From positions 1-64,000 of the forward strand of contig NZ_JAPWBR010000002.1 in the NCBI RefSeq assembly GCF_041433555.1: a stretch of DNA of 64,000 bases, written 5' to 3'. This stretch comes from Granulicatella sp041433555. Lineage in GTDB: Bacteria > Bacillota > Bacilli > Lactobacillales > Aerococcaceae. The notes beneath the pieces were generated by a model. It was not told the origin of the DNA. It searched no databases and worked only from the letters and a program-made list of their open reading frames with translations. Of the stretch, positions 34,126 to 43,311 are shown piece after piece; position 1 is the first letter of the stretch; each line of letters starts with the position of its first letter. The position numbers and the translations under genes were made by a program.

Positions 34126-36090
34126 TTATTCTGATTTCTGTTGTTTAATATCAACGTATTTTTCATATGTTTTGAACGGTTTTAATGCGTGTCCGCCGCC
34201 GTCGTAGAATTTACCAAAGAATTCAACGAACTGTAGACGTAAGCCGTGAACGTAAGCTCCAAGGAATGAAAGGAAAATATTCAACCCTTGTAAGGCTACG
34301 ATTAAGAAGATACCTGCTGTGAAACGTGCAACTGGTGGAAGGAATCCTACCAACATATTGAACGCACTCGCGATACTTCCCCCTGATACTGCTAGAGCCA
34401 TTAAACGTGTGTAACTCACGACGTCTGCTACGTATCCACTAATTCCGTACAAGTTATATAGACCGCTCGCCAAACCGCCCCACTTGTTCTCACTTGATAA
34501 GACAGTTACGACTACAATCGCAACGGCTGCAATAATCGCAATCGATGAACCGATTGTCGCAATCCAAGAAATATTGAGTACCATTGAGCCTAAGACATAA
34601 AGAATGATTCCCGTAATAATCGCTAACCATCCTAGATGACTCGTATAGGCATCAACATAAGCTTTTTTCTTTAGATTTGAGTAAGCCCCAAGTGATAAGC
34701 CGACCATAATTTGAATAACCCCGAAGATAATCGATAAGATCATAATCGTAATGAGGTCTTTTGAAAGTGATAGTGGCTGGAATGGTAAATCCGCACCGAA
34801 TGCTGATCCAAAAATAATCCCCCAGATCATTACTGGGTAGCTTAGTAAGTGGAAGAACTTCAAGTTGCGGTTCATTCCTTTATCAAAATGGAAGAACTTC
34901 AACATGATGAATGTTCCCAACCAGAGAAGCGCTCCGTAGCCTAAGTCCGCTGCCATCATCCCGAAGAAGACGAGATAGAATGGTGCTGTATAAGGCGTTG
35001 GGTCTAATTCTCCGTATTTTGGTAATCCATACATTTCTGTTAGATTTTCGAATGGTTGTAAGAAGGCATTGTTTTCTAAAACAGTTGGCACTTCTTCGTA
35101 TTCTTCTTCAGCAATCTCTAGTGGTAAGAAGACATGTTCGCCTTCTCCTAACTTCTCTTTGAGTTGAACTTCAACGTCTTCGACTGCTTTTGTAGTTAAC
35201 CACCCTTGAAGCACGAATACATGTTGACCATTCACCAATCCATTTTTGGCTTGTTCTTTTTGTAATTCGTTATAGGTCACTTCCGCAGAAAGCTGTAACT
35301 TGCGAAGAAGGTCTTTTTCTTCTTGTAAGTCGTCTAACACTTTCTTCTTAGCATCCACAACTGCTTGTTGCGCTCTTAGATTTTTTTCCAACTCAACAGA
35401 AGGAGCTTCTTCAAACGCGTACCATACAATACTGAAGTGTGCTTTCGCTAACTCTTCTTTGGCAGCTTGTTGTGCTTTTCGTGGATATGTCACCAATACT
35501 CCGATTTCTTCACGTGTGTGATACACTTCGTGAACGGAAATCAATTCGCTCTCTTTTAATCCGTCCAAGTACGCATTATCCGTCGCTTGAGGAATCGTCC
35601 CCATTTTCGTTTTCGTATATGGATGTTTAAAGATATCTTTCGGATAGAAATCAAGGGCGCTCCACTTACGAAGCAAGGCCTCTTTCTCACGAAGCTCTTT
35701 TAATTCGTCATCCTTTTTACGAAGCGTGTTACGAATACTTTCAACATGTTCCACTAACCCATCAGTGTCCCAGTTTTGTACTTCTTTTTGTAATTCAGAA
35801 AGTGCAAATTGCTCTCTTGGCGTTTTTAACTTTTGAATTAATGACGGTTGCTTTTGATTTTTTTCGACAAAAGTAATAGCCGCATGAATCCCTTCAAATT
35901 TCTGTTGAAGAGCGTTAATCCCATCTGCATCGGCTTCTTGTAAAGCGATGGAATTTTCGGTAAATAGTTCTTTCGCCTGTTCTAGCGAGGTTACTTCTAA
36001 AGATTGTAATTCTTGAATAGCATCCAATAGGTCATTTTGTTTGTCCGTTGGGGCAATCAACATCACCTTATTCATTTTAGCTATTGCCAT
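34126..36090 (-). CDS. ntpI: V-type ATPase subunit I/a
   Basis: Stator membrane subunit of 654 residues. The N-terminal half is a cytoplasmic coiled-coil arm (to about residue 360). The C-terminal half has seven to eight membrane helices, including the ion half-channel region with YTRLMALAVSGGSIASAFN, where the essential Arg lies. FFGMMAADLGYGALLWLG is the conserved first helix. It overlaps the preceding gene by 14 bases and has AAGGAGG ten bases upstream. Confidence 0.96.
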   Translation of the reverse strand: MAIAKMNKVMLIAPTDKQNDLLDAIQELQSLEVTSLEQAKELFTENSIALQEADADGINALQQKFEGIHAAITFVEKNQKQPSLIQKLKTPREQFALSELQKEVQNWDTDGLVEHVESIRNTLRKKDDELKELREKEALLRKWSALDFYPKDIFKHPYTKTKMGTIPQATDNAYLDGLKESELISVHEVYHTREEIGVLVTYPRKAQQAAKEELAKAHFSIVWYAFEEAPSVELEKNLRAQQAVVDAKKKVLDDLQEEKDLLRKLQLSAEVTYNELQKEQAKNGLVNGQHVFVLQGWLTTKAVEDVEVQLKEKLGEGEHVFLPLEIAEEEYEEVPTVLENNAFLQPFENLTEMYGLPKYGELDPTPYTAPFYLVFFGMMAADLGYGALLWLGTFIMLKFFHFDKGMNRNLKFFHLLSYPVMIWGIIFGSAFGADLPFQPLSLSKDLITIMILSIIFGVIQIMVGLSLGAYSNLKKKAYVDAYTSHLGWLAIITGIILYVLGSMVLNISWIATIGSSIAIIAAVAIVVVTVLSSENKWGGLASGLYNLYGISGYVADVVSYTRLMALAVSGGSIASAFNMLVGFLPPVARFTAGIFLIVALQGLNIFLSFLGAYVHGLRLQFVEFFGKFYDGGGHALKPFKTYEKYVDIKQQKSE

Positions 36091-36403
36091 ATCTCTTCAA
36101 CACCTCCTTCACAGTATCCTGAACTAAATCCTGTTTCAGATGATTGAAACGTTCTTTCAGCGCAGCAATTTCTGCTAATTCGTCTTCTTTCACTTTCGCT
36201 TCGAACTCTGCTTTCTTTTGTTGATTTTTTTCTTTCAACTCAGCTTTGTAGACTTCTAACGAATGTTCCATATTCGATTTAGCTTCGTTCACTCGTTGAT
36301 CTGTCGCAGCATTCGTTTGGGATAATTGTTCATCGAACTTTTCCTTCAACGCTTTTGCTTCAGACTCAATGGCCAAAACAGAATTTAGAATCTCTTGACT
36401 CAT
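36077..36403 (-). CDS. ntpF: V-type ATPase subunit G/H (NtpF)
   Basis: First gene of the operon. A 108-residue, almost wholly coiled-coil protein (MSQEILNSVLAIESEAKAL to TVKEVLKRYG) that forms the peripheral stalk with NtpE. The start at 36403 has GGAGGTG four bases upstream; the upstream in-frame codons overlap that site. Confidence 0.93.
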   Translation of the reverse strand: MSQEILNSVLAIESEAKALKEKFDEQLSQTNAATDQRVNEAKSNMEHSLEVYKAELKEKNQQKKAEFEAKVKEDELAEIAALKERFNHLKQDLVQDTVKEVLKRYGNS

Positions 36404-36456
36404 GTGACACCTCCAATCCATTCGCTTTCACGAATAGTAAAATGCTTTTCTTTACT

Positions 36457-36485
36457 ATTATAAACTTTATTTTGCTTTCATTCAA
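36457..36485 (-). promoter_or_regulatory. promoter of the V-ATPase operon
   Basis: On the minus strand, TTGAAT (36480-36485) and a perfect TATAAT (36457-36462) are 17 bases apart. About 50 bases of leader with two small hairpins precede ntpF. Confidence 0.8.
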
Positions 36486-36571
36486 ACGTTAATTTCCCAT
36501 AATTTCGGGCAAACTCAAACTTTATAAATAGGAAGAAACACAACTTTTTTAGAAAAATTTTTTCTTTTCTA

Positions 36572-36600
36572 TTGCTTTTTAGAACATTTGTTCGTATAAT
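36572..36600 (+). promoter_or_regulatory. promoter with LexA/DinR box in its spacer
   Basis: TTGCTT (36572-36577) and TATAAT (36595-36600) are 17 bases apart. The spacer contains GAACATTTGTTC (36582-36593), a perfect GAAC-N4-GTTC Gram-positive SOS box, so LexA binding would exclude polymerase. Confidence 0.85.
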
Positions 36601-36633
36601 AAATATGCAAACAAACGTTCGGGGGTATCGAAA

Positions 36634-36978
36634 ATGGAACAACGCAAATCAACATTTACATCATTTATCAAACCATTAATCAATAAACTACAAGTCTCTC
36701 AAGAGGAATATGAAGAAAGAGATGTGTTCTTTAAACCAACTGTTATGCCACTGATTGACGTGGTTGAACAAATTCACCACAGTTTCTACTTCAAGAAATC
36801 AATCGTACTCCACTTCGAGAAATACGATAACGCTGGGAATTTAATTACATTCACGAAGAACGGTACAATCAAGAGCCCTATTCAAATGAATAATCACTTT
36901 GTGTTCTTAGAACAAGGATCAAACATCACTCACATCTTGAATGTGGAACAAATCGTCGCTTGCATGGAATTAGATTAA
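36634..36978 (+). CDS. small SOS-controlled protein, possibly YolD-like
   Basis: A soluble protein of 114 residues. The C-terminal half, with predicted strands around SIVLHFEKYDNAGNLI, TKNGTIKSPI and ITHILNVEQIVAC, resembles the small beta-barrel of YolD-like proteins, which accompany translesion polymerases in Firmicutes. The match is by pattern only. It is monocistronic, has a GGGGG ribosome-binding site, and sits behind a LexA-box promoter. No polymerase gene is adjacent. A DNA-damage response role is inferred from regulation. Confidence 0.8.
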   Translation: MEQRKSTFTSFIKPLINKLQVSQEEYEERDVFFKPTVMPLIDVVEQIHHSFYFKKSIVLHFEKYDNAGNLITFTKNGTIKSPIQMNNHFVFLEQGSNITHILNVEQIVACMELD

Positions 36979-36984
36979 TCCGCA

Positions 36985-37018
36985 ATTACCAAATATGGTA
37001 ATTACCATATTTGGTAAT
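36985..37018 (+). terminator. terminator of the SOS-controlled gene, perfect palindrome
   Basis: A loopless palindrome with 17-bp arms centred on GGTAATTACC is followed by seven T on the plus strand, seven bases after the stop. Confidence 0.85.
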
Positions 37019-37050
37019 GTTTTTTTAACTATCAAATTGAGCTAAGGCTA

Positions 37051-37088
37051 AAAAGTCCAAATATGGACATGTCCATATTTGGACTTTT
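37051..37088. terminator. second perfect palindrome sharing the CCAAATATGG core
   Basis: Perfect 19-bp arms have A and T runs on the outside. It shares the ten-base core CCAAATATGG with the palindrome at 36985 but has different flanks. It could stop transcription in either direction. Confidence 0.7.
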
Positions 37089-37106
37089 TCGATTAAGGCA
37101 ATATAA

Positions 37107-37142
37107 AAAATGCACTCACAAATGCTATTGTGAGTGCATTTT
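37107..37142. terminator. terminator of cls
   Basis: A 15-bp perfect stem (37107-37121 with 37128-37142) around a six-base loop lies immediately downstream of the cls stop on the minus strand. Confidence 0.9.
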
Positions 37143-37158
37143 TCAATCTAATTAACAA

Positions 37159-38619
37159 CTATAAGATTGGTGCAAACAATCTTGCGAATTTCTGTTTAAA
37201 TCTCTTCCAGCGATCTTGTTTTTCGAAGTATTTTTCATTTGCGATGGTACAGTTTTTCAAGTCATTGACGAATTCCTCTTCGACTTTTTTAGCGAACTGT
37301 TCGTTATAAACAAAGGCGTTCACTTCGAAGTTTAAGCGGAAACTTCTCATATCGAAATTCGAAGTCCCAACGGTTGCCATTTCACCATCGACGACCATTA
37401 TCTTGGCATGAAGGAATCCTTTTTGATACACGTAAATCTTCACGCCTGATTTCAATAATTGGCTTGAATAGTATTCTGTCGCACGGTAGACGACTGGATG
37501 GTCCGGCTTACATGGAATCATGATGCGCACGTCCACTCCAGACATCGCGGCAATTGACAGCGCCTCTTGAATACTCTCATCCGGGATAAAGTATGGAGTT
37601 TGAATCCACACTGATTTCTTCGCCATTAAAATCATCTTCACAAGGCCAAACTTGATTTTCTGAACATCGCTATCTGGACCAGTTGAGACGATTTGCATCG
37701 TATTTTCTCCCTTGGTTTCAGTTAACGGAAAATACTCAGGAATAAATTCACGTCTTTTTTCCTCTTTAACCGCGGCATTCCAATCGACTAAGAATCGCGA
37801 TTGCAATGAATAGACCGCATCTCCGGCAATACGAATATGCGTATCACGCCAAGCGCCAAGCGGGCCTTTGCCTAAATATTCATCGCCAACATTAAAACCG
37901 CCAACATAACCGATTTTACCGTCAATGACCGCAATCTTACGGTGGTTACGGTAGTTAATACGCCAGTTGATAAACCCAAGTGTGTACCCGAAGAATGCAA
38001 CAGACTGACCGCCTGCTTCATGCAGCTTATTCCAGAAAGAATTGCGTGTCATACGTGACCCTAGGGCATCATAAATGACAAGCACTTCGACCCCTTGTTG
38101 GGCTTTATCGATCAAGAGTTGCATGATTTCTTCGCCAATTTCATCTTGGTTGAAGATGTAATAAAGTAAGTGAATATGATGTTTGGCGTTTTTAATATCT
38201 TCTTTTAGACGGTCAAACTTCTCTTGTCCGTCCACAAAAATCTCTACATCATTATTCTCGGTAATAATCGCATCATCGGCTTCCAGGAAGAAGGATGCTA
38301 ATTCTTCTTGGTACGGGTTCTTAAAGCGAAATTTCGCAGGACCGATTTTCTCCTTCGTATAGGCCAAGTCTCGTTGCTGCTGCTCGACTAATTCTTGCAG
38401 GCCGACTGTTTCTTGGGCGCGCAAATTAAAGATGCGTTTTTTACGAATACGTCTACCAAAGAAGAAGTAGATGATAAATCCGATGACCGGTAACATCACA
38501 AGGACAATCAACCATCCCCATGTCGCAGCAATTTCACGAGGCTCACGAAACACCGTGATAATTGCGGCAATGGTATTGAGTAAAATGATGATATAAAGAA
38601 TCGAACTAATAAATGCCAT
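37159..38619 (-). CDS. cls: cardiolipin synthase (phospholipase D family)
   Basis: Membrane enzyme that condenses two phosphatidylglycerols to cardiolipin. Two N-terminal membrane helices (residues 1-25 and 34-52) precede two HKD motifs: HRKIAVIDGKIGYVGGFN and HAKIMVVDGEMATVGTSN. The 486 residues are normal for the family. The start at 38619 (MAFISSI) has GAGGAG six bases upstream; the longer in-frame version overlaps that site. Confidence 0.96.
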   Translation of the reverse strand: MAFISSILYIIILLNTIAAIITVFREPREIAATWGWLIVLVMLPVIGFIIYFFFGRRIRKKRIFNLRAQETVGLQELVEQQQRDLAYTKEKIGPAKFRFKNPYQEELASFFLEADDAIITENNDVEIFVDGQEKFDRLKEDIKNAKHHIHLLYYIFNQDEIGEEIMQLLIDKAQQGVEVLVIYDALGSRMTRNSFWNKLHEAGGQSVAFFGYTLGFINWRINYRNHRKIAVIDGKIGYVGGFNVGDEYLGKGPLGAWRDTHIRIAGDAVYSLQSRFLVDWNAAVKEEKRREFIPEYFPLTETKGENTMQIVSTGPDSDVQKIKFGLVKMILMAKKSVWIQTPYFIPDESIQEALSIAAMSGVDVRIMIPCKPDHPVVYRATEYYSSQLLKSGVKIYVYQKGFLHAKIMVVDGEMATVGTSNFDMRSFRLNFEVNAFVYNEQFAKKVEEEFVNDLKNCTIANEKYFEKQDRWKRFKQKFARLFAPIL

Positions 38620-38651
38620 TGGCTCTCCTCTCAAAATTGAAAGAAAAAAGA

Positions 38652-38675
38652 CCGCGACGAATCAGGGTCTTTCTC
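38652..38675 (-). terminator. terminator downstream of thiT
   Basis: AAAGACC pairs with GGTCTTT around GACGAATC-type loop sequence. The minus strand continues into a T run. Confidence 0.7.
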
Positions 38676-38685
38676 TTTTTTACTA

Positions 38686-39291
38686 TTAATCGTTTAATAA
38701 ATGTGATTGTTCGCGACGTGATAAGAAACGTGTTCCTTTTGGAATATATAGCGAACGTTTCACGTAAATTGGTGTTACTAAAAGTACAAGTGTCACTACT
38801 AATGTCACTACAAAGTTCATGCCAAAGCCGAAGAAACCTTGTGCTAAGGCTACTTTATCAGCTGAGAATAGAGACGGTGCACCGATGGCAGTACCAATCG
38901 CATGGAACCCATAGCTCACAAAAGTTGCGATAAAGCTTGCTGTCACAACGTTTAATGTTGTTGATGATGTACGCGCATTGAAGGCTGTACGAACGGTGTT
39001 ACGTGCAAAGAATCCTGCAACACCTACGAATCCGTATGCCATTACAGAATCGTGGAAAGGAACCATAAAGTATCCTGCTCCACTTGGATGAAGAAACATA
39101 TGGATGACACCGAACAACACGCTCGCAATGCATCCCCACACTAAACCGCGACGTAATGCCACGAAGATTAATGGGATAATCGCAAGGTCTACGACAAATG
39201 GAAGTGCCTCTTGTGGGATAAACGATAATATCGCACTTACCACAACGGCTCCAAGTACTTCAAGTAAGATTTTAACTGCTTTTGAATTCAT
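38686..39291 (-). CDS. thiT: energy-coupled thiamine transporter S component (ThiT)
   Basis: Substrate-binding membrane subunit of an ECF-type vitamin importer; it needs the shared EcfAA'T module, which is not in this window. The protein has 201 residues and six membrane helices. LRRGLVWGCIASVLFGVIHM followed by HDSVMAYGFVGVAGFFARN resembles the ThiT pattern of RRG-W-G and a YxxAF-type loop. No TPP riboswitch lies upstream: only 20 bases separate it from rnjB. It is therefore probably cotranscribed with RNase J2. Substrate assignment is by family. Confidence 0.75.
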   Translation of the reverse strand: MNSKAVKILLEVLGAVVVSAILSFIPQEALPFVVDLAIIPLIFVALRRGLVWGCIASVLFGVIHMFLHPSGAGYFMVPFHDSVMAYGFVGVAGFFARNTVRTAFNARTSSTTLNVVTASFIATFVSYGFHAIGTAIGAPSLFSADKVALAQGFFGFGMNFVVTLVVTLVLLVTPIYVKRSLYIPKGTRFLSRREQSHLLND

Positions 39292-39311
39292 TCTAATCTC
39301 CTTAAATTCAA

Positions 39312-40985
39312 TTATTTCTTATAGTTAGAAGCTTCCATAATCATCGGTAAGATGACTGGGCGACGTTTTGTTTTATCGAATAAGTAACGACTTAACGCAT
39401 CTCTGACTTCTTGTTTTAGGCGTGGCCATTCGAAATCATCACTTGCTAAGTTTTCTTCGACAACATCTGTCACAATCTTTTGTGCTTCTGTTAAGAGTTC
39501 TTCACTCGTCTTCATATATACGAATCCGCGTGAAATAATTTGTGGTCCGCTAAGGATTTTTCCTAGACGTCTTGAAATCGTCACAACTGCAACGAACACC
39601 CCGTCCTCAGAAAGAATCTTACGGTCTTTTAGAACGATATTTCCGATATCTCCAACACCGATTCCGTCTACTAAGACATTTCCTGCTGGAACTTGTCCTG
39701 TAACGCTCATGCGGCCGTTTTCGATTTCCACGACATCCCCTTTACCAGGAATGAAGATGTTTTTATATGGAATGCCTAATTCATTGGCAAGTTCTGCATG
39801 CGCTAAAAGGCTGCGATACTCCCCTTGAACTGGGATGAAGAATGTTGGTTGAAGTAAGTTCATCATCAACTTCAAGTCGTTTGGAGTTGCGTGACCACTT
39901 GATTTCTTGCTGTTAGCCATTTCGAACACTTCCGCATCCGCACGGTAGATTAAGTCTTTCGTACGAGCGATTTGTGTTTCCATTGCTACAGATGGAGTTG
40001 TTGCGATATACACTAAGTCGCCTTCGTGTAAGTTCACTTGACGGTGACGTCCAAGCGCCATTTTTTGCAAGGCTTTAATTGGCTCTCCGGCATTTCCAGT
40101 TTCAAGGATGACTAATTCATCATCGGCTAATTTCTTCATTTGATTGAAGTTTACGATTAACTCTTTATCTGGAACCGTTAATTTATTTAAGCTTAATGCG
40201 ATATTGACGATTTCTTCAAGCTCAGATCCTGTTAGGAAAATCTTGCGGCCTGACTCGTAAGCAGCATTAATGACTTGTTGAATACGTAAAATATTACTTG
40301 CAACGCAGGCAACGATAATACGGCCTTCTGCATTCATAAATGTCTCTAACATCGTTTCGGCTACTTTACGGTCGCTGACGTTTTCGACTGTGCTTTCTGC
40401 GTCACTTGAATCGCTAAGAAGCGCTAATACATAATCTTCACCGACATCGGCGATACGTCCAAAGTTTGTTTGATATTCCACTGCAGCACTTTGATCGAAC
40501 TTGAAGTCCCCAGTGTACACAATATTTCCTTCGCTAGTTTTAATCACAATCGCTAATGAATCTGGAATTGTGTGTGTAGTTTTAAAGAACTTCACAGTTG
40601 CTGTTGGAAAATCAATCTCTGTATTTTCTGTCACTTCATGATAGTCGTCAAATCCTTTAACAACGTTTGAAGACTCTACATAGTATTTTGCAAGAGCAAT
40701 CGTTAATTTTGAACCGAATACCGGCGCGTCGATATTTTGTAAGAAATAAGGCAAGGCTCCTACTGCATCGGCATGTCCGTGCGTTAAGAAGACCCCTGCA
40801 ATACGGTCTCTATTTTCTTCTAAGTATGTGAAATCAGGAATGACTACATCAATCCCTAATAGTTCATCTTCTGGATAGACAAGACCGCAATCTAAGACGA
40901 AGATCTCTTCTTCCACTTCAACGGCATATAAGCTCTTACCGTTTTCTCTCACACCACCAAGTGCGATGATTTTAATTGAACTCAT
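39312..40985 (-). CDS. rnjB: ribonuclease J2
   Basis: Metallo-beta-lactamase/beta-CASP RNase of 557 residues, partner of RNase J1 in mRNA decay. The metal motif reads THGHADAVGALPY rather than the usual HxHxDH of J1. The loss of the last His and the Ala-Asp form are typical of streptococcal-type J2, which has weak or no catalytic activity and works with J1. The beta-CASP motif SGHATPNDL and the C-terminal TRRRPVILP-like tail (KRRPVILP) are visible. Confidence 0.93.
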   Translation of the reverse strand: MSSIKIIALGGVRENGKSLYAVEVEEEIFVLDCGLVYPEDELLGIDVVIPDFTYLEENRDRIAGVFLTHGHADAVGALPYFLQNIDAPVFGSKLTIALAKYYVESSNVVKGFDDYHEVTENTEIDFPTATVKFFKTTHTIPDSLAIVIKTSEGNIVYTGDFKFDQSAAVEYQTNFGRIADVGEDYVLALLSDSSDAESTVENVSDRKVAETMLETFMNAEGRIIVACVASNILRIQQVINAAYESGRKIFLTGSELEEIVNIALSLNKLTVPDKELIVNFNQMKKLADDELVILETGNAGEPIKALQKMALGRHRQVNLHEGDLVYIATTPSVAMETQIARTKDLIYRADAEVFEMANSKKSSGHATPNDLKLMMNLLQPTFFIPVQGEYRSLLAHAELANELGIPYKNIFIPGKGDVVEIENGRMSVTGQVPAGNVLVDGIGVGDIGNIVLKDRKILSEDGVFVAVVTISRRLGKILSGPQIISRGFVYMKTSEELLTEAQKIVTDVVEENLASDDFEWPRLKQEVRDALSRYLFDKTKRRPVILPMIMEASNYKK

Positions 40986-41136
40986 GGTTTACCTCTCATT
41001 TTCTATTATTTAAATTGATTCCTCTGGGCAGATTTCTCCACCCTATATACTCTATAAGAATATCATATTTGTCCCTTTTTTGCGAATATCAAAGAATCTA
41101 AGAAGTGCTCTATTGTTGTACTTTTGAAGAAAGAAA

Positions 41137-41161
41137 AAAGCCCCTGCAAAATGCAGAGGCT
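41137..41161 (-). terminator. pnp terminator
   Basis: The minus-strand stem AGCCTCTGCA/TGCAGGGGCT is followed by six T, just after the pnp stop. Confidence 0.85.
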
Positions 41162-41173
41162 AGAATTGAAAGA

Positions 41174-43285
41174 TTATTCTTTATCTTCTTTTGGTAATAA
41201 TGCTTTACGTGATAAGTTGATACGTCCTTGCCCGTCGATTTCGATGACTTTAACAGTCACTTTGTCGCCTAAAGCAAGTACATCTTCTACTTTACCAACG
41301 CGTTCGTGTGCTAATTCAGAAATGTGAACTAATCCATCTTTTCCTTTAGCGATTTCTACGAATGCACCGAATTTTTCGATACGACGTACAGTTCCTTCGT
41401 ACACTTGACCTACTTCGATTTCACGTGTTAAATCTTCGATGATTTCTTTAGCACGTTGGATCATAGCAGCATCTGTAGAAGCGATAGATACGTGACCTTC
41501 TTGGTCGATATCGATTTTAACACCTGTTTCGTCGATGATAGAGTTGATTGTTTCCCCACCGCGTCCGATAACCACTTTAATCTTATCAGGGTGGATAGAA
41601 ATCATTTCAATCTTAGGTGCATATGGGCTTAACTCTTTACGAGGTTCAGCAATTGTTGATGTTAATTCTTCAAGAATTTCAAAACGTGCTTTCTTCGCTT
41701 GTGTTAGGGCTTCACGTAAGATTTGTTCTGTAATTCCTTGAATCTTAATATCCATTTGAAGAGCTGTAATTCCGTCTTTCGTTCCGGCTACTTTAAAGTC
41801 CATGTCTCCTAAGTGGTCTTCTAACCCTTGGATATCTGTTAAGACTGTGTAGTTTGTACCATCTGAAATAAGACCCATTGCGATACCTGCTACTGGCGCT
41901 TTAATTGGCACACCGGCAGCCATCAATGCTAATGTTCCCGCACAAATACTTGCTTGAGAAGAAGAACCGTTTGATTCTAATACTTCTGATACAAGACGGA
42001 TTGTGTAAGGGAAGTCTTCTGGACTTGGAATCACTTGTTTCAATGCACGTTCCCCTAGCGCACCGTGACCAATTTCACGACGACCTGGGCTACCAGCACG
42101 ACCAACTGAACCTACAGAGAATTGTGGGAAGTTGTAGTGGTGAATGAATCGTTTCCCTTCTTCGATTCCTAAACCATCAATCACTTGGTATTCTCCAAGA
42201 GGTGCAAGTGTTGCTGAAGTTAATGCTTGAGTTTGTCCACGAGTGAATAAACCTGAACCATGAACACGAGGTAATAAGTCGATTTCTGAAGATAATGGAC
42301 GGATTTCGTCAATCTTACGACCATCAGGACGTACTTTTTCTTCAGTGATTAAACGACGTACTTCGTCTTTTTCTAAGTTATCAACTAATTGAGAAACTTG
42401 TTTTAGAAGTCCTGCTTTTTCGTCATTTTCTTCTAATACCGCTTCGAAGTGCTCGATAGCTGTTTCTTTTACTTTTTCGATGTTTGCTTCACGCGCTAAT
42501 TTTTCTTCTGTTTGAATAGCGTGAACCATCGCTTCGCTGAATAAATCTTTTACTTGTGCTTCGATAGCTGGGTCGAATGAAAGTAAAGTTACTTCCATTT
42601 TTTCTTTACCAACTTCGCGAACGATTTCTTCTTGGAAAGCCACTAATTTTTTAATTTCTTCGTGACCGAATAATAATGCACCAAGCATATCTTCTTCGTT
42701 CACTTCTTTAGCTGAACTTTCTACCATGTTGATGGCAGTTGCAGTACCAGCTACAGATAATTCGATATCTGAGTTTTCTTTTTGTTCTGTAGTTGGGTTA
42801 ATTACGTATTCACCGTTTACACGACCTACGTCTACCCCAGCGATTGGTCCATCAAATGGAATATCTGAAATACATAATGCTAATGAAGAACCAAACATTG
42901 CTGCCATTTCTGGTGGGCAGTTAGGATCTACTGACATTACAGTATTTGTGATTTGTACTTCGTTACGGAACCCTTCCGCAAACATTGGACGGATTGGACG
43001 GTCGATTAAACGCGCTGTAAGAGTAGCATGTTCACTTGGACGGCCTTCACGTTTGATGAAGCCTCCAGGGATTTTACCTGCTGCATACATTTTTTCTTCG
43101 TAGTTCACTGTTAACGGGAAGAAATCTGTATCTTTTGCTTGTTTTGTACCAACAGCCGCTGTTAACACAACAGTATCACCGTAACGTACTAATACAGCAC
43201 CATTGGCTTGTTTTGCTAATTGGCCGATTTCAACTGTTAATTGACGTCCGCCCCAGTTGTAGCTAAAAACTTTCTTTTCTGACAT
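41174..43285 (-). CDS. pnp: polynucleotide phosphorylase
   Basis: A 3'-5' phosphorolytic exoribonuclease of 703 residues. Two RNase PH domains (residues 5-225 and 310-545) flank an all-helical linker. A KH domain (IKVVIGRGGETINSI) and an S1 domain (GQVYEGTVRRIEKFGAFVEI) follow. The second RNase PH domain carries GRREIGHGALGERAL. It sits upstream of rnjB on the same strand, but a terminator lies between them. The leader forms a long hairpin (see 43312-43400). Confidence 0.98.
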   Translation of the reverse strand: MSEKKVFSYNWGGRQLTVEIGQLAKQANGAVLVRYGDTVVLTAAVGTKQAKDTDFFPLTVNYEEKMYAAGKIPGGFIKREGRPSEHATLTARLIDRPIRPMFAEGFRNEVQITNTVMSVDPNCPPEMAAMFGSSLALCISDIPFDGPIAGVDVGRVNGEYVINPTTEQKENSDIELSVAGTATAINMVESSAKEVNEEDMLGALLFGHEEIKKLVAFQEEIVREVGKEKMEVTLLSFDPAIEAQVKDLFSEAMVHAIQTEEKLAREANIEKVKETAIEHFEAVLEENDEKAGLLKQVSQLVDNLEKDEVRRLITEEKVRPDGRKIDEIRPLSSEIDLLPRVHGSGLFTRGQTQALTSATLAPLGEYQVIDGLGIEEGKRFIHHYNFPQFSVGSVGRAGSPGRREIGHGALGERALKQVIPSPEDFPYTIRLVSEVLESNGSSSQASICAGTLALMAAGVPIKAPVAGIAMGLISDGTNYTVLTDIQGLEDHLGDMDFKVAGTKDGITALQMDIKIQGITEQILREALTQAKKARFEILEELTSTIAEPRKELSPYAPKIEMISIHPDKIKVVIGRGGETINSIIDETGVKIDIDQEGHVSIASTDAAMIQRAKEIIEDLTREIEVGQVYEGTVRRIEKFGAFVEIAKGKDGLVHISELAHERVGKVEDVLALGDKVTVKVIEIDGQGRINLSRKALLPKEDKE

Positions 43286-43311
43286 AACTAATCTCCTTTT
43301 CTCTTATTTGC

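Noticed and set aside
39292..39311. TPP riboswitch before thiT
   Set aside because: Only 20 bases separate rnjB from thiT; there is no room for a riboswitch.
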